This document shows, piece by piece, positions 47,501 to 59,500 of a stretch of 64,000 nt of DNA. The stretch comes from Nilaparvata lugens (taxonomy: Eukaryota; Arthropoda; Insecta; Hemiptera; Delphacidae): assembly GCF_014356525.2 (NCBI RefSeq), contig NC_052506.1, positions 33,745,917-33,809,916 on the forward strand, in the 5' to 3' direction. The first letter of the stretch is position 1; the number at the start of each line of letters is the position of its first letter. The position numbers and the translations under genes are program-made. The notes beneath the pieces were generated by a model. That model did not search any database and was not told the DNA's origin. It was given only the letters and a program-made list of their open reading frames with translations.

Positions 47501-50500
47501 AAAATTACGGCTTGTAGGCTGGTTGACTCAAATTGGTGGCAACAACTCTGCTGGTTGAGCATGCTATTACTGAAGCACTGGAAGGGATAAATTAGTCCAG
47601 GGATCAACTCGTGAGGCCGAGACTGTAGATTCCAATTATTTTTTATCTTCATACAGTAGGTACCATATGTAATGATACCTCTTCTTTATTGTATTATTGC
47701 TTGTTGGAATATTTCTCATCAACTTATTCATGACACTATTTATATTGTTTGAATATAAAATTTCTTTATTGTTTACTAAATTAAGTCCATCGTCATAGTA
47801 TATGGAATGGATGTGTAGTTCATTAACATCCAAGAGAGCAGAAAACTGTGAAGTTTTTGAATCAACTTTATAGTTGATTTATAAAAACATCAATGTCTGT
47901 TGAAGAGGTTCATTTTGATTTTCTGTTTCAGTATTCCGAGAAACACTTTGGGGAGCATCTGCTCACTTCAGTACCAGATCATAAATAGTCACAATCATTA
48001 CAAATTGAAGAACAATGCCAAGCGGCTATATAGAAGGTAAGTTGTTCAATTTAGCTGAGTTTTACTGACATTTTCGTAGACTTCCTTGAATCAATACTGC
48101 AAAGAAGAGAATCAAGTTTCTCTTGAATTAATTAAACATTAATAATAATTGCTTTTAGAAATACAGTTAATTATTTGAAACAAATTTTATGTTTTTATTC
48201 TCAAATTGAATTTTATCTGCATTAGCTTGAAATTAATCAAATTAGGTGGTTTGGAACCCTTCTGGAACTGTAGGCTGTAGTTGAATTCATCTGTCATTAT
48301 CCCTCCTCCAATTATTCATGCGCTCAAAAAGGCATCATCCTCAGCCCAAAAATTAAGCTTTGGCCTACTCCACAAACCTTTTCCAGGAATCTGTGTCCTA
48401 CGCCTATGAATTGAAGGTCTTTCCATGCTAGCTTCTTCCATGTTGCCTTATGTGTGTTATTATGACGGAAACAGGTGCTTGCAACAGACATTCTGTACCG
48501 GTACTGACTGCAAAGTCAATAAGTCGTGTAGGCTTACCATTTCCATTTGACTCCTTCAGTCTTATTGTTGGCCAATAGCACTTCTCTTTACAGTACAGCT
48601 GCTCAAGTCCATCATAGAAGGCACATATTGGTGGAGTATGCGCAGAGATCATTTTGATTGAGAATAATTTACTTCTTACCCTTATTGAACACAATCTCCA
48701 ATATATAAATATCCTTGAAGTCAATAAGATGTCCTAATGAATTTGATGATACAATCGCATATCAATTATGTTGGTATCAATGTACAGTATATATCGTGTG
48801 ATAGTTTTATTTATCACATCGATGTTTTTTTCCTAGGTTTACTGGAGCAGTCGCTGAAGGCGAAACCCCTGGAATAATCATACGTTTGGCTCAAGAAGTC
48901 AACGTCTGTCCAGCCCTTGTGGCTCGCAGCATACTCGCGCAGTACTACATTGACAATAACTTGGAGGACAATGGTGGTGAGTAATTATCAAAATTATCTT
49001 GTTGGAAAAACGTGAAGACCCTTTAAGTTTCTATAAAAAGTCCATTGAAGATATTATTGATTTGTTGAATCCACTTGGAATTCTATACATAACTAAACTA
49101 AGTCTGTGCTTGAAGTCCAAAGCGCTGCTTGCTTGATAAATAAATACACTAGTAAATTAACGCGGCTTTCATAAAAACGTCAGGAATATAGATAGATAGA
49201 TAGGCTGCCTTTATTTTAACCTGGAGGGCGAAGTTAGGGCGCAGCCGGCCCTCTCTCCCACTTAACCCTCATATAATTGATTCTATATAATTATATGATG
49301 ATACAATTAGTATATTATATAATTGATTCTATATAATTATATAATTGATTCTATATAATTATATGATGGTACAATTAGTATATTATATAATTGATTCTAT
49401 AGTTTTTAAGGTTTTAACCTTCAATCAATTAAAAACATCACAAAACTGTTGAACAAGTTTTTGATTCAAAACTATTGTTGATTTATTTTATTCAGACTCA
49501 GTGCTCAACCAGCTCAACCTATTGCAAAAACGCTGCTAAATCGTACCAACTGTACCTTCTTATCTTTGAAGATTGTAATCCAATTCAAATAATTTCTTTT
49601 AAAACATCCACACATATAGGGTAGACGCCACCGGCATCAATTATTGACCTAATATTAATTAATATTTATCAAATATTGCAAAAGTACATAAGAATATTTG
49701 CATTTTTTATGGCCCGTTCTCATTCAAATTCATGATTTATTTTACTAGAAAAATAGATGAACTCCTGTGCAATGATTTATACAGTTTTTTTTTTTTTCAT
49801 CTTATGATGTTGAATATCGTACTATAATGAATATATCAATATTGAAATATTAGACTATCAGACAATATTTTACACTAGTTATTCACACAGTTTTTGAATG
49901 AATGGTTCGATATTGATTATTTATTATTGATATTTATTAGTCATAGGTGAGGTATCGCAATTGAGGTTCCTGACCATGTTAGACATGGTCTACATCTGTA
50001 TTATAGATCGATGTTTGTGAAAGATATGTTTTTGTAGTACAATTTTATTCTGAAGCTCTATAAAAATCAAATTTAAATTTCCCTCAGTTTGAATAACTTT
50101 TACGATTTTAAAATTATTAAAAAAATTCTGATTAATTCAATTTAAATGTTTGTTGACAGAATTCGCTAGTGAAAAAGTGTTCGTTACCACTATGATGAAA
50201 GACACATCATCTATCAACGATAGAGATTTAGCACTCGAAGTCTTCTTGGTGAGTATTCCACTTTCGTGTTGAACTATTCCAATGTACGATGAACTTTAAT
50301 TCTTGAAAACTGATTAAATGTAAATATAGAAAAATAAATTAATCAATATCTGAATAAAGTCAAAATGTTGAAACATTATTAGAAGTTAGAACTCTTATGA
50401 GAGGCTTCAATTTCGAATCATCATCATCATCATCATCGTTATTGGCACCAGAGCCTATGTAGAGCCTTTTCCTTCACAGCCACATTCTTCCATCCCTCGT

Positions 50501-53500
50501 GACATTCTGCTGGTCTTCTCCATCTTCTTACACCCAGTCTTCGCAAATCCTCCTCCCCATCGACAACCCACCGCTTTCTTGGTCTTCCTTGTAGTCTTCA
50601 TCCACCGGGTTTGCCTTCCAGCACCATTTTTGGCACCCTCCCTTCCGGAATTCTGTGCACATGACTAGCCTATCTGAGTCTCATACTTTTCAAAACACAT
50701 AAAATACTGGTCTCTACGAGCAATCTTCCTAATACCTCTTTTTTTCTTATCTCCATATTTCAATTCCCTTGATTGCTCCAAAATTATTCTTAAAATCTTT
50801 CTTTCCCATCTCCGTAGCAGACCTTCTACTCTTCTAGTTAAAGTCCAAGATTCGGCCCCATATGTCACTCATAGTCTTAAAATTGTTGTGTAAATTTTTA
50901 TTTTGCCTTTTTTTGACACATTCTTGGACTTGAGGATATTCTGAAGGTTGAAATAGGCCCTATTTTCGGACATTATCCTAGCGATTTTGACCACAGATCC
51001 TCTTCCTTTAATCGTCATACTCATGAGGCGGATCAGCTTTGTGGGGACATTCAACTCTCTAAGTGCCTCATACATCTTCACCCTTCAGATAGTAACATAT
51101 GCCTGTTGAAAATCAATATATATATAGTGAAAAAGTGTTCGTTACCACTATGATGAAAGACACATCATCTATCAACGATAGAGATTTAGCACTCGAAGTC
51201 TTGGTGAGTATTCCACTTTCGTGTTGAATTATTTCAATGTACGATGAACTTTATGAACAATATATATATATTGCATGTTGACATCAAACTCATAGCATTT
51301 TCCCAGAATTTGACTAATTTCCAAAATATGGTTGACTGTTGATCTTCCTGGCCGAAAGCCACATTAATATTCTCCAAAATTACATTCTATCAATGGCATC
51401 ATCGTTTTTGCTAAAATGTTGGTAAAAGTTTTATTCAGAATACTCAAAGGTGATTTCTTTGTAGATTCGGCACTACAATTTGTCCCCCTTTTAATGCACT
51501 GGACACATTATACCAGTGCTCCATTCTTCTGGAATTTTTTCTTCTGTCCATATTTCATTGATGCATTGATTGAGTATGCATCCTATGCACAAAAATGTCC
51601 CTTCCTTCTTTAACAAGTTATGCCGTATTCAGATCCAACCCAGTGGCCTCACTATTTGCAAGATCTTTGATGGCCTGTTTCTCATCTTCTAGCGTTGGAC
51701 TAATCACTTCCTCTCGTTCGGTTCTTACATCATCATAAGCAGGTTTCGCATCTTGTTGGCCATCGGCAAGACTTCATCAAAGTGTTCCCTCCATATCCAC
51801 TTTATTCCTTTCTCCTATCATATCTCCTCATTTATTCTTGCAGCACACTGCCCTCAGTTGAAACCCTCTCCTATCTTCTCTCACTTTATGGTAAAACTTT
51901 TTCATTCCTCCTCTGTCATAATACTCTTCCATACTTTTCAACTACTGCCTAATGCTTCTTTCTTCTACATACCTTATCCGCCATCCTTCTCTCTGATCTA
52001 TTATCTTTCACAGTTCCCCGTGTTTTACTCTGGATCATTTTGAGTCTGGCCCTGACCAGCTGATTAGAATATGAATGTTTCCAGTCAGTTCTTGTTAGTT
52101 ATTCATAACCTCATACTTTACTTACTTACTCTTCAGCTCTACAGGTCTTTTCAACTCTTGGCCCCCCCTTATAAACTCACATCATTTAACTTAAAATATT
52201 TCATCAAACAGATACATCGTATCTGACAAGTAAGTTGTCATGAAATTACTATTCTCATCGCAATGCATCTTGCTTTAGATTTCTGCCTATGGCAATGAGT
52301 GTTAAAGTGTAATATTTGTCAAAATATAGAACTTATTTTGTGAGAAATATGTGTTTGTAATAACAGTTCAGTGAACCAACATTTTCTTTTAATTCAAGCC
52401 TTGTAATGCAAAATTGTATGCTCACTTTGTTTTTCTCATGGTCTTCCCAATTCCAAAAAGTTATTCATCTCCCAAATCCATTTTCGATTCATTTGTCGAG
52501 TGAAAGTGTGTTTAATACAAATCTGAGCTTCTACTCTATTTCTTTGCAGAGTGTTATGTACGATGACCAGTATGGACCGGTTGCCGATTCAATAAAACAG
52601 TAAGTTGCTTGTTTCTTATTCAATATAATTAACTTTTCTACATAATAAGTACATTCTGTAATATTTCTAGATGATTGATCATAGTTATCAAAATAATGAA
52701 TGAGTTCTAAGTTTGTTCTTTGTAAATTGAAGTTTATCACTCCTACCGTACTTTTTTACTGATATTTTTATCCTGAAGATTAGATCCCTCTAGATTAGAA
52801 CCTCTATCAAATCCTTCTGATATTCTTTCTAAAATTATATCCTAAAAGTCATGGATAGAATTTTGCTGAAAAGAAAAAATTACTTTTAATTTTTCATAGA
52901 AATTTCATAGAAGCTGGAACATATTTTCGCTTTATTTTACGAACACCCTACCAATACTCTATGCTAGGGCATTGTTCCTGGGTGAAAACATGTCTAAATA
53001 TCATATTTTAAATGTCCAGAAGTCTTCAGTTACACACAAAGCGGCCGTTTTGCTTTTTTCACTTATATTTTCTTCTAAATAATGATTTAACATACGAAAT
53101 TGAAACTTTGCACAATCATCTATAACAACTATTATGCCGCCATTTTGTTTTATGCATTTCAAAAATTATCATAATTTTGTTGTATTTTTTGATCGTAATT
53201 AGAGTATTACTAAGTTGTCAATACAATCACTAATGATAGAGTTGGAACACAAAAGGTATATTTTAGGGTGGTGATTCAATTTATGAGACTCATGATTTGG
53301 CACTAACTTCTTTTGGGTGAATTCAGACCAACTGCTAATTGCTAAAAACGGTCATTGTTGGAAATAAAAAGTGCACTTTATACAGTGTTATAGTGTGAGA
53401 ATTATAAGATATTCACTAGAGTACATTTCATAAAAATAGACCAGTTAGGATGAAACAGCAGAGTGCCTCCTCAACACCACCCCTCCCCCACCAAAACACT

Positions 53501-56500
53501 CTGGTGCAGGCTACTGTGACATTAGTGTAGGCTGAAGAACACTGCTATCACCACTCACAGACCACCAACATGTTTCAACTTGCTGTCAAGATTTGATTAG
53601 GTGGTAGCAGTGGCAGAAGTGATGACGTACAACAGCATATTTCATATTTTAACCTGATGAATTGTTAACGTCGTTTGGTGTTTTGGTGGGGGAGGGGTGG
53701 TGTTGAGGAGGCACTCTGCTGTTTCATCCTAACTGGTCTATTTTTATGAAATGTACTCTAGTGAATATCTTATAATTCTCACACTATAACACTGTATAAA
53801 GTGCACTTTTTATTTCCAACAATGACCGTTTTTAGCAATTAGCAGTTGGTCTGAATTCACCCAAAAGAAGTTAGTGCCAAATCATGAGTCTCATAAATTG
53901 AATCACCACCCTAAAATATACCTTTTGTGTTCCAACTCTATCATTAGTGATTGTATTGACAACTTAGTAATAGTCTAATTACGATCAAAAAATACCACAT
54001 ACCACTTTATAAGAAGTGGAAAGGAAAAAAAACATGGATTTAGCGATTTTTCGCAAAGTTGAAAAAAAATAACAATTTTCAACGAGCTTTTTATTGGAGA
54101 TAGAAAAACATTTAGGAGATGAAAATTGTAGATAATGTAATGGACTTCAAAAAAGAATAGAACAAAAATATCGATTGAACAATTGGTTTTGGAGATATCG
54201 TAAAAAAACTGAAAAAAATACCAAAATCTCTTGGTTTTCAGGCTGCCAAAAGTTATGCCTTCAGAAATTTTGGTGGGAAACCATAGATTACTCTTACTAA
54301 TACCCAAATGGACTGATTAAAACAATAAAATCAATTACCTTAATTATTGTTTGGTCCGATGTACTATTTGATTGGGAAACCATAGATTACTCTTACTAAT
54401 ACCCAAATGGACTGATTAAAACAATAAAATCAATTACCTTAATTATTGTTTGGTCCGATGTACCTTTTGAGTTGGTCACCTATCACTAAGGCTGCCATAT
54501 CTCACTTGATATTGCCAATCTTAAAAAATCAGGTACCAATCGATAGGTAATCAAATTTACTAAAAAAAGTTATTCTTATAAAGTTATTCAACAAACAAAG
54601 TTTCAAATGGCCGCCATTTTGTTTCATGAATTTGAAAAATTATCCATAATTTTTTTGTAGCTTTGTCTAGTTCTTTTAAATGATTGTGCAAAGTTTCATT
54701 TTCGTATGTTCAATCATTATTTAGAAAAAAATAAGTGAAAAAAGCAAAATGGCCGCTGTGTGAGTAACTGAAGACTTCCGGACAATTTAAATATGATATT
54801 TAGATATGTTTGTTACCCAGGAACAATTTCCTAGAGTATTGGTGGGGAGTTCGTAAACACCCTGTATAAAGAGTCGTATTCTCAAGAACAACCATACATA
54901 AACTAGCCCAGCCAACGAAGTGTTATAGAGGGAAAAGTTGGGAAGACAATTTTTGAGCCCGCAGTTCTGTTTAGGGTAGTGAGGAGGTAAACGTATCAAA
55001 AGTCCCCACCCCTACCCACTGTGCTAAGGGGGTTGGGGTGGTTCAAAGTTACCATTTTTTGGTTTCTCGCTTATAACTCGAAAACTATGCATTTTACATA
55101 CATGACTATTCTATAAGAAATTAAAGCTTATATAATCTGCTATAATATTTATCTGACAACTTTTTCTATATCTCTCTCACTTTTCGAGGTATCCGCTCTA
55201 AAAGATGTGACATTTTTGAAAAAAAAAACAAATTTCCCTCAATTTTTTGCTATTTTTGCTCTTATAACAATAGAAGGAAAACATTAAGTAGTGAAATAAT
55301 ACATCAAATTAAAGAGAAAACAAAGCTCTACAAACATTCATTTTTATGATGCATTGTTGGAGAGTTGTAGGCCCTGAAACATCAAAAAATAGGATTAAAA
55401 GCTTTTATTTCAACAATTTTACACTTTTAAGAGCGTATATCTTGAAAACTGTTGGAGATATCAAAAATAACCACATAAAACAAATATTGTAGAGAATTTA
55501 TCAAGCTTCATTTCTGAATAGCTAGTCATGTCGGTTGAACGCATTTTTCTCAAGATATGAGCGTGTAAGCAAAAAATTGAAAAATGCAACTTTTAAACCA
55601 CCCTCATCACTTTAGCACAATGGATAGGGTTGGGGACTTTTGATATGTTCACCCCCTAACTAGTCCCAATAAAGCTGCAAAGTCAAAAATTGTGTTCAAA
55701 ACATTCTCTCCAAATACCTCGAAAAGTGAGAGAGATATAGAAAAAGTTGTCAGATAAATATTATAGGAGATTATGTAAGCTTTAATTTCTTACAGAATAG
55801 TCATGTATGTAAAATGCATAGTTTTCGAGTTATATGCGAGAAACTAAAAAATGGTAACTTTGAACCACCCCAAACCCCTTAGCACAGTGGGTAGGGGTGG
55901 GGACTTTTGATATCTTTACCTCCTCACTACCCTAAACAGAACTGCGGGCTCAAAAATTGTCTTCCAAACTTTTCCCTCTATACCCTTTTTTGAGCATTCA
56001 TTGCCTGAACTAAACACCATTTAGATAACATCTCTTTCAGCGTAAGCGTCTGTCATTGGAGTAAGAATGTTCGGATAATATTTTTGAAGCAAAGTATCTT
56101 GAAGGAAGGAAGTTTAATAAATAGTCTTCTTCTTTTTCTTCCACTACAGCGTAGGGGTACCAGCCTCGGTCCATCTCATCCTCGTTGCCTTATCCTCTGC
56201 CATTCTTCTCATTTCTCGCATCGTCCTGCCTCTCTCACCACCCAATCCCTCCAGATAACCCTCCCAGTTCATCCTAGGTCTACCCCTCCGTCTATTTCCC
56301 TCCCTTCTAGCCTCCACCACTTCCTTCACCGGGCGACATTCTTGCATTCTGATGAGGTGCCCAAACCACTTGAGTTGTCTTTCTTTAATGTCCTCCATCA
56401 GAGCTCTTCTTCCCACTTCCCCTGTCACTCTCATTTCGCCATCTATCACGTCTTGTCTTTCCTATTGCTCTCCTATGGAACCTCATTTCTGTTTTAGTAA

Positions 56501-59500
56501 CCTTACTCCAGTGTTTTTTAAGGGTTACCCAGCTTTTACTACCATATATGAGAGTTGGAGCAAACATTCAATCAAATATTCTTGTCATAGACAGCTCTCT
56601 TTTGCCAACCACAGTGTTGTTCAGCTGGAAATATACATTCATTGCTTTTTTCACTCGGCTTAAAATTTCTCTATCCATCTTTCCGTCTGCATAGATGATT
56701 GTTCCCAGATCTGTCGATTGATCCCGTACTGCTCTTCCTCATACCAAGGCCTGCTCATATACTGGTCTAAGATTTTTATGACCCACTTTCATTTTCGGTG
56801 TGTTCCTTTTGCAGTACTTTAATATACTGTTCATAAAGACTATAATGAGCAGCGGACTGAGGCTGTCTCCTTGTTTCATGCCCCTTTTTAATCTCAAATT
56901 CTTGGGATACATCCCCATCTATGGGGACTTCTCTGTAGTTCCAAACTTTCCTGAACAGTTGCCACAAATAACGCTTAACCCCGGATCCTCCATATTTGAT
57001 ATATTCAGGGACTATTTCAACCAATCCTGGTGCCTTTCCAATCTTCATATCCTTTATTGCCTCTTCCATCTCCAACAGGGTTATGAATTTGGATTGAAAT
57101 GAGGGTCAAAGATGTTAAAGCAACAGAGTAATTTTTGAAAAGTAATTCTCCATTTCAAATAGAATTCTCAATGAAATCTACTGTCAAATTATTCTTGTTA
57201 TGTCGGCGATGAAATCTTCATCGATTCCCCCTTTATCGCTGCGGGCCTGTGCATCCTGGTGCAACGTTAGCAGCGCCTTCGTGGTTCTACTGTACTTTCC
57301 TTCTCAACAATATAACCGTTTTCAATTAATTTAGTGTGTGTATTCTTCAAATAGTAATTTATATAACCCTTGTGTGAAATATCTAAATACAGTAGTTTGA
57401 TTGTATTGCATGGCACAGCTGCATAGGCGCCGACTACGAGGAAGTGCTGAAGGCGAAGCTGCGTGCGCTGGGCGTCTCGTTCAAAGACGAGAGCGTGCTG
57501 CGCGCACGAGGCTACGACAAAACACCCGACGTGAAGCTGGACTTTCCACTGGCCATTGCCAACGCCACCGCCAGCGGCGCCCCCGCCATCGTCAACTGGA
57601 TCGAGAGCAAGGCGCTCTTCGCCGACGCACCGCTGCACGCCCAGTATGCCACCAACCAGTATGTCAGCTATTGGAACAGGTGCGTGATGGTCATTCCGTG
57701 GTAATAAGCTATCGATAAGATACGTAAGGACTTATGCGCCTGCTACTCTCGTCTTCAGGACAAACGCACACAGAAATACACCAACGTATGCAGACAGACG
57801 GAGGAAAAATCCTTAAGGTTGACTACTTGAAGAGCAGACAAAAATATTGCTATTGCTTCCCAGTAGTTCTAAACCCACCTAAAGCTGTAGATTCACTCAC
57901 CGCTCGTCAACATTTTGTCTCATTACCTATGCACAAGCTCATAGGCATCACAATCAGCTTAGTAGGTCAATTGCCAATATGTAAGCTATTGTAGCATGAG
58001 GTTGGTGCTAGGTAAGGCTCATTGACGTTTGCACAGTGAAGCTTAAACTGAATTGAACCAGCTCTTGATCTCGAAATGAACCACATTCTGACAATTTACA
58101 GTTTCTATATCAAAGACAGTTTGGCCATTGAACTTAGTTCCCGCCGCCGCCGCCATTAAGATTCCAATTATTTGAATTCTATAATGGAGCTTATATGGGA
58201 TTATAAGAAATAGAATCGCTCGCCCGTGCTTATTAGTCTATAGCATATATTCGTGATTAATAACTTCGATATAATCTCTTTCAAGTTTTTTTTATATTAC
58301 CAATATAGTTTTGGAACTTGAAACAGTACCTATATGGTAGATAATAGTGAGTAAAAATGGAATGTAGGTAACCTACAAGGATATAGTGAGGTCCACTTTA
58401 TAATGGCAGTGGATAAAGATAGAAGAAGAGCGTTGAATGTTCTCTGCCTTAATTAATTATATTTCTAAATTGTTAAAAACAGATTTGGCATCGTTGCGGA
58501 GCTAGAAAAGGATAGTACTACCTGCTTTGTCGAATGATAGACAAGGTTAGCAACATCAAAGTTAATCGAATACTGTCATTATAACGTGGACCTCACTATA
58601 GTATATAGTATCCTTAAATATACATTATACTATTCTTGTCTATCATTCCTTTTACCAAAAAGGGGCAGTGTTAAGTTACGGCCTACTCTTGCTTTCCTAC
58701 AGGGGGCAGTGTTAATGCCGTAACGATATTTTCTTTTACCTGAAAAGGGCAGTGTTAAGTTACGGCCTTTCTTTCCTTTTACCTGAAAAGGGCAGTGTTA
58801 AGTTACGGCCCATCTTTCCTTTTACCTAAAAAGGGCAGTGTTAAGTTACGGCCTATCTTTCCTTTTACCTAAAAGGCGCAGTGTTGAGTTACGGCCTTTC
58901 TTTCCTTTTACCTAAAAAGGGCAGTGTTGAGTTACGACCTATCATTCTTTTTACCAAAAAGGGGCAGTGTTAAGTTACGGCCTACTCTTCCTTTCCTACA
59001 GGGGGCAGTGTTGAGTCACGGCCTATCTTTCCTTTTACCTAAAAAGGGCAGTGTTAAGTCATGGCCTATCCTTCCGGGAAGAATGAAGTGTAGTACAATG
59101 AAATCTGAGCATTGTCAAAAGTTATGTGTTTGAAATTTTGATCCTTGAGGTGTCCTTATGCGCACCTATCCACTAGGAAATACTGAAATGAAGTGCATCA
59201 AACGGGTGATTCTCATATAACTTAATTTCATGAACTTATATCATTGTGCGAAATATTAATGTGAGGGCAATGTAGTTGGTGATGATGGTTGAAACTGAAT
59301 ATTGCCCATATGTGCTCCAGGCAGAACCACTGGGAAGCGAAAAGTTTTGCGATCATCTTGTTTTCGAGGTGTTTGCCTGGGATTTCGATTTATTATTATT
59401 CGTTTCTGATTATAATAGTCCAAATGAAGAAATCTTCCAAGATGATGAAATCTTCCATGCGATATCTTCCAAGGTTTTAACCCTAAAATGACTATGGAGA

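Larger units (their letters stand above)
52933..54865. mobile_element. Old mariner-like inverted-repeat element with palindrome inside
   Basis: 52933-53133 and 54667-54865 are diverged inverted copies (CACCAATACTCTA, CATTGTTCCTGGGT, GTCTTCAGTTAC, AACTTTGCACAATCAT). The right tip ends AACACCCTGTATA like the mariner at 14782, and the sequence order is related to that element's terminal repeat. The left tip is worn. No transposase. Confidence 0.7.

Noticed and set aside
48014..48036. ATG with good context just before a splice donor (MPSGYIEG)
   Set aside because: Its phase does not join exon 3 in the conserved frame; the frame giving ...AKRLYRR joins perfectly and fits the family.
52531..52740. 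- strand frame over CDIN1 exon 5
   Set aside because: Antisense shadow of a conserved micro-exon.
57734..57994. 86-codon frame after CDIN1 exon 6
   Set aside because: Begins after the splice donor, has no homology I recognise and no splice logic; intronic chance ORF.
58648..59072. CRISPR-like array of regularly spaced repeats
   Set aside because: The whole 41-43-bp unit is repeated with no unique spacers, and the context is an animal intron: a minisatellite.
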